Shown here piece by piece: positions 9,712 to 20,710 of a DNA stretch of 64,000 bases. The DNA lies in NCBI GenBank assembly GCA_029215795.1, contig JARDYH010000002.1, positions 204,639,810-204,703,809 of the forward strand. Reading direction: 5' to 3'. Numbering within the stretch: position 1 is the stretch's first letter; each line of letters opens with the position of its first letter. Made by a program: the position numbers and the translations under genes. The notes beneath the pieces were generated by a model that searched no databases, was not told where the DNA came from, and saw nothing but the letters and a program-made list of their open reading frames with translations. The stretch is from Anniella stebbinsi (lineage: Eukaryota > Chordata > Lepidosauria > Squamata > Anniellidae).

Positions 9712-12700
9712 ATGGAAAATAAACTTAGATTGGCAACATTGAATGTTAAAGGGCTAGGAACAGTAATTAAAAGAAAGAGGATTGAAATGTTATTAAAAAA
9801 AAAAATAGATGTAATTTTTTTGCAGGAAACTCATCAGGCCAAAGATGGAGTTAATGAGCTTCGAATGAGGGAGGTGGGCGTTTATGAGAAGGCATATGGA
9901 ACTTCGAAATCAAGAGGGGTGGCAATAATAATTTCAAAGACATGTGGTATAACTATTCAAAGTGTAAAGAAAGATAAAAATGGAAGGTTTCTTATTATGT
10001 TCTGCAAGTTGGGAGAAGAGGAATATGTATTGGTGAATGTTTATGCTCCAAATGGGAAACAAATGGAATTTATTGATGAAGTATTTAACGTGCTGGGAGA
10101 AGTGGGTAAAAAGCACATTGTGATGGCAGGTGACTTTAATATGGTACTAGATATAGGGAAAGATAGGGATAACATATTAAAAGATATTAAGAGGGCGGGG
10201 AAGACAGAGTTAAGCAAATTAATGGAAGGGAAAGAATTAATGGATGTGTGGAGAGTTTTAAGAGGGGAAGAAAGGAAATATACCTTCTACTCACAGAGAT
10301 TTCAGAGTTATTCAAGGATAGATTACATTTTTGTATCAAAAAATATGTTACCCAAAATTATAGATTGTGATATTGGAGTTATTAAGGTTACTGACCACGC
10401 GTTAATGACAATGGACATGGAAATCAAGAAAGACTATAGACAAGCGAAGAGATGGAGATTGGATGTAAGGTTGTTGAATAAAAAATATATAATGGAGAAA
10501 ATAAAGAAAGAACTGCAGGAAATGTGGGAGATTAATGAAAAAGAGAATAACTGGCAGGACATATTATGGGATACAATGAAAGCTGTGGTAAGAGGGATTT
10601 GTATTAGGGAAAGTTGTACATTAAAAAAACAACAGGAAGCTCAAAATAAAAAGATTGAAGAGGAGGTAAGGAGTTTGGAAGATAAGTTAAAGGAGACAAA
10701 AGATAAACGCCTAATTGCCCAAATTCAAGCTAAGAAAAAGGAATTAGAGAAAGAAGAATTAGAACAAGTTCAAAAAAAATTGCTGTATCTAAAAAGAGAT
10801 TTTTTTGAATATAGCAACAGGAATTCTAAGATGCTGGCCAGATCCACACAGTTGGAAAAGGCTAAGAATATGATAGGGACAATAAAAGACAAGTCAGGGA
10901 ATAGTTGTAATTTAATGAAAGATAAATTAAATATATTTAAGGATTTTTATAGTGAATTATATACATCAGGATCGGGACCGCAAGATAAGGTATTGGAATA
11001 TGTAGAGAGGAATTGGAAAATAAAATTGCAGAAGCAGGATAGGGATTATATGGAAGGTTTAGTTACTGAAAAAGAGATAGAGGGAGTTATTGATAAACTG
11101 AAAGGAGGAAAATCACCGGGGATGGATGGATTGGGGTCGGAGTATTATAAGCTTTTTAAAGAAATTTTAATACCAAGATTAAAGAAATTATTTAATACTA
11201 TAATAGAAGGGGGGAAGGCCCCGCCATCATGGGATCATTCCCTGATTATATTAATTCCGAAACCAGGTAAGGACTTAACGGATCCCGCATCATACAGACC
11301 AATTTCCTTAATAAATCAAGATTCAAAGATTTTTACAGCAATAATGGCAAAAAGAATGGCCACATTTATTTGTAAATATATTAAAAAAGATCAGTGTGGA
11401 TTTATTCCGGGTAGGCAAATGTCTAATTTAATGGGAAGAGTATTAAATATAATTAGTATTATAAAAAAAAGGAATTTAAAAGCAGGCTTGCTAGCATTGG
11501 ATATATTCAAGGCCTTTGATTGTGTGGAATGGCCAGCACTCAAAACAATATTAAAAACATTTGGGTTTGGAGATAAATTTATGGGAGTGATGGATAAGTT
11601 GTATAAAAACAATAAAGCGGAAATAATGGTTAATGATGGGTTAACACAACAGATTACACTAGCCCGAGGAACTAGGCAGGGATGTCCTCTTTCACCGATC
11701 TTATTTGCAATAGTAATAGAATTTTGGCAAATGTAATAAGGGAAGATGAAAGAGTGAAGGGGATAGGAAGAAAGGAGAAGATTAAAATGAATATGTTTGC
11801 GGACGATACTTTATTGACAGTAGAAGATCCCTTAGGGAGTGCAGAAGTGATTAAGAAACATTTAAGAGAATTTGGAGAAATTACGGGATTAAAAGTAAAT
11901 TGGGGGAAGTCAGAAATGATGTTATTTAATTATAATAAGGAAGAGCTGGAAGAAGGTAAGGTTAAGTTGGGTCTTAGACTTAAAAATATAGTACGATACT
12001 TAGGGATTAATATTGATAGAGATTTAGAAAGGCTAGAGGAACTTAACTTGGTAGCTTTAAAAAAACAAGTAGGGGAGAAATTAGAAGTATATAAGAAATT
12101 AAAACATTCTTGGTTTGGTAGAATAGCAATTATTAAAATGAAGATTTTACCTAAGATTAATTTTTTGTTTAGAATGTTACCAATTAAAATATCAGATGTA
12201 GAGTTGAAAAGTTGGCAAAATATAATTAATGCATATTGTAATGGGGATAAGAAAGCTAGGATTAATAAAGGGTTATGGTATAAGGCTCAAAAGAAGGGAG
12301 GTTTAGGACTTCCAAATATTAAGTATTATTATATAGCTAATCAGTTAAGATATGTTATAAGCTGTATTCTAGGGGAGGAAGATTTGGAGTGGTTGGAGAC
12401 GCAAACTGGGGAAATAGATTATAAATTGAAAAATATATTTTTTAAAAAAATTCAAAAGAGAGAATTAAAGGGACTGGACAACCCTTTGTTGGTAAATATA
12501 GTGGAGATCTGGGAGAAATTAGGGGGAAGTTGATACCAGGAGATTCACCACTTGCCCCGGTGGTAGTAGTGGAGAATTTCCCAAGAGTGTTAAAAGTGGA
12601 GATTGAAGCGAGATTGAAAGATAAGGAAATAATTAAGTTAGGGAAGTGGATGGAAAATTTGAAGGATAATGAGCAAATTAAAGAGTTATTGATAGGTCAA

Positions 12701-13543
12701 AAATCAGCATGGTTTAAATGCATACAATTAGGGAAATGGACTCAGGAATGGAAATTGAAAAATAAAAAGTGTAGAAATAATACAAGATTTGAAGACTTAA
12801 TAGAGTCAAAAGGTAGGAAAGAAGAAAAGAAAAATAAGAAAGGGTTGACTAGTGAGATATATAAATTATTGATAGAGGAGGAATTTCAAAATTCACTTAA
12901 AGCAATAAAAAAGGTTTGGGAAGAGGATGTAAATGGAGAAATTAAGGAATACAACTGGGAGAGGTTGTGGAATGCAAGAATGTTAAAATTGCTATCGATC
13001 AGAATTAAGGAGAATTTTTATAAGGTATTGTGGAGATGGTATCTAACACCGGTTAGATTTCACCAGATAGACAAAAAAATATCTAAAAATTGTTGGAGGG
13101 GATGCCAGGAGGTTGGAACTTATTACCATATGTGGTGGAGCTGTGAATATGTACAAAAATTTTGGAAAAGGGTATTTAAGGAAATAAGTGAAATAATGGG
13201 AAGTAAAGTGGAATTAAACCCGAAGCTCGCTCTACTAGCAATATGGGATAAAGGGGAAGAGGACAAAAATAAGAGAGAATTGATAAACAACCTCCTGACA
13301 CCTGTTAGATTAATGATTGCAAAAAATTGGAAAGGACAAGGAAGCTATACAATAGAAGAATGGTATAAAGAAATATGGGATATGGCATTGAATGATATGC
13401 TGACTTGTAAAATGAAATTAAAGAGGGGAATGTCCGGTAAAAATGATTTTGGGGAAATATGGAGTCCCCTATTGGAATATGTATTAAGATCGGGGAAGGG
13501 ACAAACACCTTCAAAAGAGTCGATAAATTTCTGGATAGAATAA
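9712..13543 (+). pseudogene. L1 ORF2 (endonuclease/reverse transcriptase), two frameshifts
   Basis: ORF2p nicks the target and reverse-transcribes L1 RNA. Frame one (9712-11736) carries the endonuclease: TLNVKG and QETHQ near the start, GDFNMVLD and SRIDYIFVS later, and a TDHALM catalytic His. It also carries the front half of the reverse transcriptase (GKSPGMDGLGSEYY, PKPGKDLTDPASYRPISLIN, LALDIFKAFD, RQGCPLSP). At the T-run 11722-11725 the frame is lost by an apparent single-base deletion. The catalytic NMFADDTLLTV and GLKVNWGKS continue in the next frame to about 12533. A second single-base loss near 12522-12528 (a run of G then A) moves the frame again, and 12530-13543 ends with the Cys motif CWRGCQEVGTYYHMWWSC (C-x3-C-x7-H-x4-C). 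All domains are present and no in-frame stop lies within the pieces. Confidence 0.93.
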
Positions 13544-13672
13544 AAGATTAAGAGAAGGTCTCTTGGAATGGGGGTGCACGGGGGGGATTGTCGAGGATTA
13601 TGTATGTATTTTATGTTATTGTTTATGTTATTATTATGTTGAAATTAATAAAATTATTTCAAAAAAAAAAAA
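13544..13672 (+). terminator. L1 3' UTR, polyadenylation signal and poly(A) tail
   Basis: A 3' UTR of about 117 bases with AATAAA at 13647-13652, followed by an A-run of about 14 bases at 13661-13674 that merges into the target duplication. Confidence 0.85.
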
Positions 13673-13686
13673 AAGAAAATGTATAA
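13673..13686 (+). repeat. L1 target-site duplication, right copy
   Basis: Exact repeat of 7846-7859. The first two A bases could equally belong to the poly(A) tail. Confidence 0.93.
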
Positions 13687-13870
13687 TAACATGGGGTTTA
13701 CCCCAACGCTTAGGGAATTATGAGTGATATCTCGTTATACGTCCACTTTCTCAGGATTGTATGATTTTACAGTTTATCATATAGGGCTTTCATTTCAAAA
13801 GTATCCACCCTAAATATCTCTCAATCTGATGCACAGATAATTTTGAACATGTTCAACTGTGATTCAACTC

Positions 13871-14187
13871 TAGGCTGACCATATGAAAAGGAGGACAGGT
13901 CTCCTGTATCTTTAACAGTTTCATAGAAAATGGAATTTCAGCAGGTGTCATTTGTATATACAACACCTGGTGAAATTTCCTCATCATCACAAAGTTAAAG
14001 TTGCAGAAGCCCTGCCCTCTTTTGTACATGGTCAAGAGGACAGGGCTCCTGCAGCTTTAACTGTTATGATGAAGAGGGAATTTCACCAGGTTCTGTATGC
14101 ATATGAATGACACCTGCTGAAATCCCCTGTCCTTTGCAACTGTTAAAGATAAAGGAGCCCTGTCCTCCTTTTCATATGGTCACCCTA
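13871..14187. mobile_element. Palindromic hAT-type MITE with 8-bp TSD
   Basis: The ends are TAGGCTGACCATATGAAAAG and CTTTTCATATGGTCACCCTA, which are inverted copies. Inner arms repeat this pattern, so the whole ~317 bp folds back on itself. It is flanked by perfect 8-bp duplications TTCAACTC at 13863-13870 and 14188-14195. An 8-bp duplication with a TAGGG-type terminus is the hAT superfamily hallmark. There is no coding capacity. Other copies lie at 19772, 31672, 47177 and 47936. Confidence 0.9.
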
Positions 14188-14299
14188 TTCAACTCTTCAA
14201 TTTTGAAAAAAATAAATAAAAAACCAGCATCTTGAGAACCTGTTTATCCCTTCATTTAGCCTGATTTGGATGCTTCTCTCCCCCTGTTTTTTGCTTTTT

Positions 14300-14635
14300 A
14301 TGCTCATGTTTGGCCACTCATGAAGGTTTGCAGGGCTTTTACATGACGTGAACGACCAGGACGTCCCCTGCTGTATCCCTTAGAAATCCCACCATGAGAA
14401 GAACCACTTTTAAAGTGGTAACATCCTGAAAAGAGCGGGAACTTCCACCACTAGATGCTGCTGTCTCAATTGAAATGAACAGAGTGTGCTTAGAGGGGAA
14501 GTATTCAGTTCAAACCGTGTGGTCGCCCCTCTCCACTGTGTAATGCAGCCCATAGCAATCACGCCAAAAAGCAGGAAGCACCAAACATCCTGGGTAAGCA
14601 ACGCAATTTCCCCTTAATGTAAAGACGCCCTCAGA
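14300..14635. repeat. Dispersed repeat, second copy at 56810-57145
   Basis: The two stretches match over about 330 bp with perhaps 75-80% identity by eye. Shared words include TTTAAAGTGGTAA, CCACTAGATG, GTCTCAAT, GTCGCCCCTCTCC and TAATGCAGCCCATA. The family is not identified and no coding frame is conserved. Confidence 0.65.
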
Positions 14636-14639
14636 CACC

Positions 14640-15275
14640 AAAGAAACAACACCAAGGAAAAACCTGCCATGAATGCTTGAAAGGTTTCAGTGATAGCTCT
14701 GCCCTTGTGAAGCACCAAAATAACCATGTAGGAAATCTTCCACATGTCTTGGGGTGAGAAGAACTTTCCCAAAGCTCAGCCCTTATTGCACATCAGAGAA
14801 TACAAATGAGAGAAACCATAGAAGTGCCTTGATTGTGGAATAGAGCTTCAGTGTGAGCTCTAATCTTGTTGCTCATCAAAGAATTCACACAGGACAGAAG
14901 CTTTCTTGGGTGTCCTCTCTGTTTGGAAGTCCTGGTCAGTTCCCATCTCATCAGACACTTGAGAATACACACAGCAGAGAAACCTTATATTTGTCAAGAA
15001 GGACAGGAATACTTCACTCAGAGCTCCCCCCGTGTGCACAAGAGAATCCACACTAGTGAAAAATATTATCTATGTTCTGAGGGTAGGAAGAACTATCAGA
15101 TCTCAAATATGATCTAGGATCAGAGAATTCACACAGAAGCCCTACAAAAGTTCAGAGTGTAGAAAACACGACAGCAAAAATCGATGCCTTAACAAACATC
15201 AACAAATTCACACAGGAGAAAACCATACATTTGTTGGAACTCATACATGATTAGGCATCAAAATCCTCATGGAGT
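14640..15275 (+). pseudogene. Decayed C2H2 zinc-finger (ZNF) pseudogene
   Basis: Tandem ~84-base units with degenerate finger and linker codons are visible when frames are changed: CHECLKGFSDSSALVKHQ, AHQRIHTGQ, RHLRIHTAEKPYICQEG and HTSEKYYLCSEGRK, then a later HQQIHTGE-type linker. The H-x3-H and TGEKPY-like linkers are characteristic of poly-zinc-finger transcription factors of the KRAB type. Frameshifts and stops break every unit, and no start exon, KRAB box or open frame longer than about 80 residues is present. It is a fragment of an old zinc-finger exon. Confidence 0.85.
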
Positions 15276-16350
15276 AATTCCAAAAGAATGATTATCTGTT
15301 GGGACTGGAAGTTCATCCCCATACTTAATGCAATTGTACAGAAGTAAAGCCAAGTATCTCAAATAATTAGTTGTTCCCCGTCTTCCAAAGGACCTTTTAT
15401 CCAACCATCTCACACCTGTATTGCAGGAATAACTTCAAGGAAATAAGACCTTGGATTAGTTTGGATATGCTGTCCATTTTTTTCTAGCTCTGGTTAAGAT
15501 CTGGATTTCTTTCTCTCCATCCATTTTGCAACTGGATCCTAGAATCTTCCCAGGATTATCTATACCATTCTTTTTTGTTGCTAGTTTTAAAATATCATCC
15601 TAACACCTTCAGACATGTCGACTGTTGTTTTTAAATAGGCAGTGGATTTTTGAGACTCGCTGATGGATTTCAAGTAAACATTCTGATTTCCAAATGGTTG
15701 TTTCCAAACCATTTTGTATCAGGCTTCACCCCCACATAACTATTTTGCAAGTGGCTCTGGTTAATGGACCTTGAGTTTCTAGCAAAAAACAAAATAGATC
15801 CTGGATGCCTGAAATCTGTCTACACCTGCTGTACAGCACAGAATTGGTTTGCTCTCTGTCTTGTTTTTTCAATTAAGAAAAGCATACTAGAACAGAAAGA
15901 GAGAAAAAGGCAAATAACACTAAGAAGAAGACAAAAGGATTAATTTTATCTGGTTGCTTATTCCAGAAAATAAACGTATCTAAAAATATATATTCTTTTT
16001 ATTTTCTGGAATAACATGCATCAGCATACCATTCATCCTTATGTATTATTGTCATAATTTATTTTTCTAAACAGTGTAGCAGTGCCAGTACTCATTGCTG
16101 GGGCATGGGGAAGAAGGGGTCATAGAAGAAATTGCAGCTTCTTCATCACTCCAAATTAATTGCCATGTCCTGCAGTCCTCAAACCTTCCAATGTGTAGCA
16201 GAGAATTTTGATGAGGATGAGGCACAGGGTACTTACTCAAGGGTAGGACAGTCAGTACCTTATTCAGGGGCATCCTGGCTGTTCGAGTTTATTGTTTTCT
16301 CCCTTGAGGGGGAGGTTGGTGGTCAGGGTCAATGTGATGAATTTAACCAG
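15276..16350. other. Intergenic, no gene recognised
   Basis: AT-rich sequence with no recognised repeat except short A/T tracts. A near-inverted pair ATTCCAGAAAATAAA / TTTATTTTCTGGAAT at about 15961 and 16000 makes a short AT-rich hairpin. Confidence 0.45.
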
Positions 16351-16354
16351 CAAA

Positions 16355-16605
16355 TTCTTGAACATTTATTTATTTATTGCATTTATATTCTACCTTTCCT
16401 CCAAGGAGACCAAACTGACGTAATCCACCTCCACTCCATTTTATCCTCACAACAATAACCCTGTGAGGTAGGTTGGGCTGAGAGTCAGTGACTGGCCCAA
16501 AGTCACCCAGTGAGCTTCATGTCCGAGTGGGGACTAGAACCTGGATCTCCCGAGTCCCAGTCCAACATTCCAGCCACTGCACCACACTGGCTCTCAACAT
16601 CTGTG
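16355..16605 (-). mobile_element. Sauria-SINE-like element, reverse orientation
   Basis: Read backwards it begins GAGAGCCAGTGTGGTGCAGTGGC, has the B-box region CGGGAGATCCAGGTTCTAGTCC, the GGGCCAGTCACTGACTCTCA body and CTCACAGGG, and ends in the BovB-like tail (CCTTGGAGGAAAGGTAGAATA, then TAAATGCAATAAATAAATAA). This is the complete Sauria SINE layout. Confidence 0.88.
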
Positions 16606-17565
16606 TGTCTGCCTTAGTACACTAGAGTCTCCCTTTTTGTTAGGACTGCCTCTACTTTCCCCCGTTTCTTATGTATTGGGGGTATTGTGACCTCAGGTGG
16701 CACAAGTTGGCTCCCTCCATTTTTGGGTGATCTGGGGGCATTGTCTCTGCTGCACCTTGAGATTGGTGGGCAGTGGTATAGTTTCCAGGGATGCCATGGG
16801 TGATCTGTCATTTCCCCTCCATTCTTGTATTTTCATTTTCTGTGTTATTCCCCTTCTGGACTGAGCACGCATAGGATAGGGCACCTGCAATCTGGCATAA
16901 GATTTGCTCTACCCATAACATATCTCAGAGTTGTGTACCAAAGAGTATGAAACATTTCATCTGAACACCAGTCTGAAAGCTTATATTCATTAGAACTTTA
17001 ATGGGGATTTTGCATTTTTGTTTCATGTACTCTATGTGCTAGTCTTTTTCTCTTTCGTGGCTTTTGTTGGTTTGTTGCACTTGCACAAAATTAACACAAT
17101 TTCTAAAAAATTCAAAATGCCATAAACAGAAATGTGGCATATAAACATGCAGCGAACAAAGTGGTTAAACTAGTTAAACGCATGTAAAGGATGACGATGA
17201 GGTAAACCAGGATGATTATCCTGAAATAATAAGCAGTTATGGAGCAATGGGAGATAAAACCACAGCATGGGGTTGGTCTTAATCTGACCCACTGGCCAAG
17301 GAGCAAATGGCATGTCACAATCTCCTCTGTTGCCATATAGGGGAGGGAAAGGTCACGGATGCCCATTATGAGGTGCTAGAGCCTGATTGGATACCGGTGC
17401 CGCATCACAACTTGCGACACTTAATCCACCAGCCAGACTATCAGTGGAGGGAAGAGCAAATCCCTCCTTTTTGAGCATCAGCCACTCTATGATAGCAAAG
17501 CTCAGAGCAAGCGTGGCATCCTCAGGTGGAAAATAGAACTGAGGTAACTTGGAGTTGATTGTGCA

Positions 17566-18036
17566 ATGGCTGCTGCTCATGGAACAAGAAGGAGAACCCA
17601 TTTTCCGAGGAGAAGGAAACAGACGGCACGCAGGAAAACGGTGCATAGGAAGTTCTTGCCAAAGCGGAGAAAGCAAAACTTAAAACGAGGGAAGTCGGGA
17701 CGGAAGGTGGCAAGGAAGATGGGCCCCAAAGACTGCAAAAAGCATGGGCCGCAAAAGCACGGAACGAAGCGTACCTTCAATGAGTTTGTGGCTAAAGTGC
17801 TGCGTCAGCTGCACCGAGACAAGATCCCCATATCGACCAAGGCCAAGGGAAAGATGATCTCCTTCATAAAAAGGTTCTACAACAATGTGTCCAATCAGGC
17901 CAAGTGCAGCAAGAGAGCCAAATTTAGCAGTACCATCAGCACCAAGGAACTACAAAATGCGCTGAAGCAGGTGATGCGCAAGAAGCAAGCCACGGAGATG
18001 GTCCAAACCATCCGCAAAGTGTCACGCCGCCGCTAG
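17566..18036 (+). CDS. Intronless H2B-like histone variant with protamine-like tail
   Basis: A 156-residue frame whose start is in good context (GCAATGG). Residues 1-69 are a tail with about 29 Lys/Arg (runs such as RRRKQTARRK and PKRRK), closer to a protamine-like tail than to core H2B. Residues 70-152 align to the H2B histone fold: helix 1 TFNEFVAKVLRQLH (canonical SYSVYVYKVLKQVH), helix 2 ISTKAKGKMISFIKRFYNNV, and loop 2/helix 3 FSSTISTKELQNALKQVM (canonical KRSTITSREIQTAVRLLL). The C-terminus ends in SRRR and lacks the canonical GELAKHAVSEGT helix. There is no intron, no histone 3' stem-loop, and an AATAAA at 18212-18217. That points to a replication-independent, probably germline-restricted variant, in the manner of known sperm H2B variants. 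Function is inferred from the fold only. It is paired with the gene at 20711. Confidence 0.85.
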   Translation: MAAAHGTRRRTHFPRRRKQTARRKTVHRKFLPKRRKQNLKRGKSGRKVARKMGPKDCKKHGPQKHGTKRTFNEFVAKVLRQLHRDKIPISTKAKGKMISFIKRFYNNVSNQAKCSKRAKFSSTISTKELQNALKQVMRKKQATEMVQTIRKVSRRR

Positions 18037-19763
18037 AAAAACATCCTTTCAAGTCTCCCTTAGGCTGGCACCAGTGAGATCTACAGAGGAGAAGGGAAGA
18101 ATGAGCCGGCCTTCTGAAGGAAAAAGGAAGGAAAAACAAGAACAACCAAGCTTCCACCTGATGTAAAGTCCTAATGCTTCCCTAAAGATGCTGAGAAACT
18201 TCAAAGAGAACAATAAATAAACTCAGATTAGCACAGCGACCAACAACTCTCTATCATCGATGAACAAAGAATGGATCTGAGCAGCGGAGGAATCCTCGCA
18301 TCTTTGGAAAATCTTTGCCAGAAGAAACATCTAATTCTTAGGAATATAATAAAATGGGATTTTACCAGGTTGTTTAGCTTTGATGTGATTTCCTTTCTTT
18401 TAAGTCACGTCAGACCTTGGAGTTTCTACAGAGGAAGGTTAGGGGGAACCCCCTGGTTCATTTAAAAGCCATTGGGAAACAGGTAGAGAAAAGTAGGCGT
18501 TGGACATGTAAATTCCATACCCCAATGGATTAATGATGGCATACCTGAGAGGGGAGAGAGAGCTGAGAGAAAACAGAATGCTTCTAAAGCCTGAAAGTAT
18601 ATAATGTTAGATCCAGATTTAGTCATACTTGGGGCAGATGAATTGAAATGAATGGGACCTTGTTAGTCATGAGTCACTTAAGTCCCATTGATTTCAATAA
18701 GTCTTGTCTAAGTATGACTAAAGGAGCTTCCAGATGAGGCATTTATTGTGAAGCTACCCTGCCCCATTCACTGAATTTTATCAGGTGGGTGTGCATGCGT
18801 GTGTCCCAATGACATCCATTTGTGCCGCTCCCATGTTTTCCCAATGCTTCTGTCATCCTTTTTCTTCCCACAGAAAAAACATGAAAGAAAGACAACCCCC
18901 ATTAAACCTAATTCCCCACCCCCGGGTTGCCTCCACATTTGTTTTATCAGCACATCAAGCTTAGGATCTCTTTTTCTTGAATAGCTGCTCTTTCACTCCT
19001 TTGCTTGTTTGCTCTTCCACTCCACTCCGTCCCTTCTCTTTCTTCCTCCAGTCGGGGCCTGTCAGACCACCTGTCTGCCGGGCATAAATGGAGTGACCCT
19101 TTAGTCTGGCTCTTTGGGGGCATCGAGGGAGTACAATCCTGTCTCTGTAGAGGTTTGGATGTTGTATGATTTTATAAAATGCTTTTGAGCCTGGGATGCA
19201 AGGTTTGGGTTTTATATTGAGGCTTGGAGTTGGCTGCTGGAAGAGATTGCTTTTCCTTGCCAGGACCTGATGCAAACCATTCAAGCCCCCAGTTCCTTTA
19301 AAACTACATGGAGGCTTAGGGTGTATTAAATGCGCTTAGGGAAAATAATCCAGACTTCTGGTGTTCTAGGAAAGGCTGGGGAAGAGGCAGCGTGTCAGCT
19401 GGACAAGCAGGGTGTCATTTGAGTACCATGCTGCAAATCCGCACACCAGGCATGGCAAGAGTGCACTAAATCACTGGTGTTATGGAGGTCGGAATAGCTG
19501 TATAAAGCCATTTATTTATTTACAACATTTATATAGTGCTCCATGTCTAAACAGATTCCCAAGCGGTGAACAATAACAAAATAAGATAAAAACATTACAT
19601 TCTTCATAAAAAGTGTCAATAAAAACCATGGCTGGTCAGTTAAGAAAGGCAAGACTACAGTTATATGTTGTGTATGTGGTTTGATCTGTTTAATACAGAA
19701 GTATATTAAGTGTTCTGATGAAACTGAGTGATTTTCAAGTGGTGCATGAGAAAGATCCAACAT
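18037..19763. other. 3' UTR of histone gene 1 and inter-histone spacer
   Basis: After the polyadenylation signal there is unique sequence. Around 18725-18965 lies a diverged element sharing GCTTCCAGATG and the TTTTCTTCCCACAG / CCCATGTTTTCCC pattern with 54470-54600 and 59880-60320. A LINE-like fragment lies at 19510-19620. No additional gene is seen. Confidence 0.5.
18212..18217 (+). terminator. Polyadenylation signal for H2B-like gene 1
   Basis: AATAAATAAA begins here, about 175 bases after the stop codon. No GGCTCTTTT-type histone stem-loop is seen between the stop and this point, so the transcript is probably polyadenylated. Confidence 0.65.
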
Positions 19764-19771
19764 GTTTCAGG

Positions 19772-20090
19772 TAGGCTGACCATATGAAAAGGAGGACAGG
19801 GCTCATGTAACTTTAACAGTTGTAGATAAAAGGGAACTTCAGCCAGTGTCATTTGTATGCAATTAGTCCCTGTTGAAATTCCCTCTTCATCACAACAGTT
19901 AAAGTTGCAGGCACTATACAAGAGTGACCATATACAAAAGAAGGCAGGGCCCCCACAACTTTAACTGTTGTGCTGAAATGGGAATTTTACCAGGAACTAA
20001 TTGCATACAAATGACACCGGCTGAAATTCCCTTTTCTCTACAACTGTTAAAGTTACATGAGCCCTGTCCTCCTTTTCATATGGTCAGCCT
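19772..20090. mobile_element. Palindromic hAT-type MITE with 8-bp TSD
   Basis: Same family as 13871-14187: TAGGCTGACCATATGAAAAG at the left and CTTTTCATATGGTCAGCCT at the right, with the second inverted module in the middle. The 8-bp duplication GTTTCAGG is exact at 19764-19771 and 20091-20098. It sits between the two H2B-like genes and so postdates their arrangement. Confidence 0.9.
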
Positions 20091-20627
20091 GTTTCAGGAT
20101 CACTGCTTTATAGGAAAAGGAGCAAAACACGTGAGCTCTGCTCAGAGTACACAAAGACTTGGGTGCAGAATCTGTCTAGTGGTAGCAGAAATCTTTTTAA
20201 ATTGCATGATGATGACTTGGCTTCGAATTGACAAGGGGAGGTAAAGGCACTAATCAATACTTCCTTGATATGAGTGAATCTAGTCATGAGTAAAATTAAG
20301 CACACATCAGCCTGATCTGCATTGCAGGCCAAATAGGGTGGCATTCATGACTTTAAACCCTGCTTTAGTAAAGAAGGCCTGGTTATGGATATCTCAGCCA
20401 GGTTTGAGGTTGATTGAATACAAATTTATTCTCCCAAAACATGCTAGTAATAATGATGGTGACTGAGGCTACTGAAAGCTGATTTACCACGCAAAATCAT
20501 CATCCAGGAACCAAGAAGCTGTCAATCCATGTGCATCATAGCAGGTCATGGATAATCACATTTAGTGTAACAATGGTTCCTTGGCTACAATGAAGGTAAA
20601 GCCATCCAGTCACAATGTAGCTCCTTC

Positions 20628-20649
20628 ATTTGCATGCTATTGCCTATAA
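20628..20649 (+). promoter_or_regulatory. Octamer plus TATA-like box, H2B-type promoter
   Basis: ATTTGCAT at 20628-20635 is a perfect octamer (the POU/Oct-1 site that classically drives H2B genes). Eight bases later, CTATAA lies at 20644-20649. The octamer close upstream of TATA reproduces the canonical H2B promoter layout and puts the expected start about 30-40 bases before the ATG at 20711. Confidence 0.7.
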
Positions 20650-20710
20650 CTGATGGTGCTTGGCCAAAGTCTGCTGGTATTTGAGGCAGGTGCTTAAGGA
20701 GAAAAGAACA

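Larger units (their letters stand above)
7860..13672 (+). mobile_element. Full-length, very young L1 retrotransposon
   Basis: Starts with GGGGGCGTGGCC and has a 594-base 5' UTR, ORF1 (8454-9467), a 244-base spacer, ORF2 (9712-13543, frameshifted twice) and a short 3' UTR. A polyadenylation signal AATAAA sits at 13647-13652, and the element ends in about 14 A residues. It is flanked by exact 14-bp duplications. Full length, undecayed ends and an intact ORF1 indicate a recent insertion. Squamates, unlike mammals, keep several active L1 lineages, which fits. Confidence 0.95.

Noticed and set aside
9510..9722. Additional small protein between L1 ORF1 and ORF2
   Set aside because: This is the inter-ORF spacer, G-rich and low in complexity (repeated GGGG runs). 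L1 elements do not encode a third protein there.
14853..15117. Functional zinc-finger gene
   Set aside because: Linkers and His pairs are recognisable but occur in different frames, with stops and lost cysteines. No full finger remains.
18037..18260. Replication-dependent histone 3' stem-loop
   Set aside because: No GGCTCTTTT...AGAGCC-type hairpin was found after either H2B-like stop codon. The nearest inverted words (CCGGCCTTC / GAAGG) do not fit the consensus.
20660..20710. Longer N-terminus for the second H2B-like protein (17 extra residues)
   Set aside because: It requires a TTG start codon. The ATG at 20711 has strong context, lies suitably downstream of the octamer and TATA-like box, and gives an MAA start like its neighbour.
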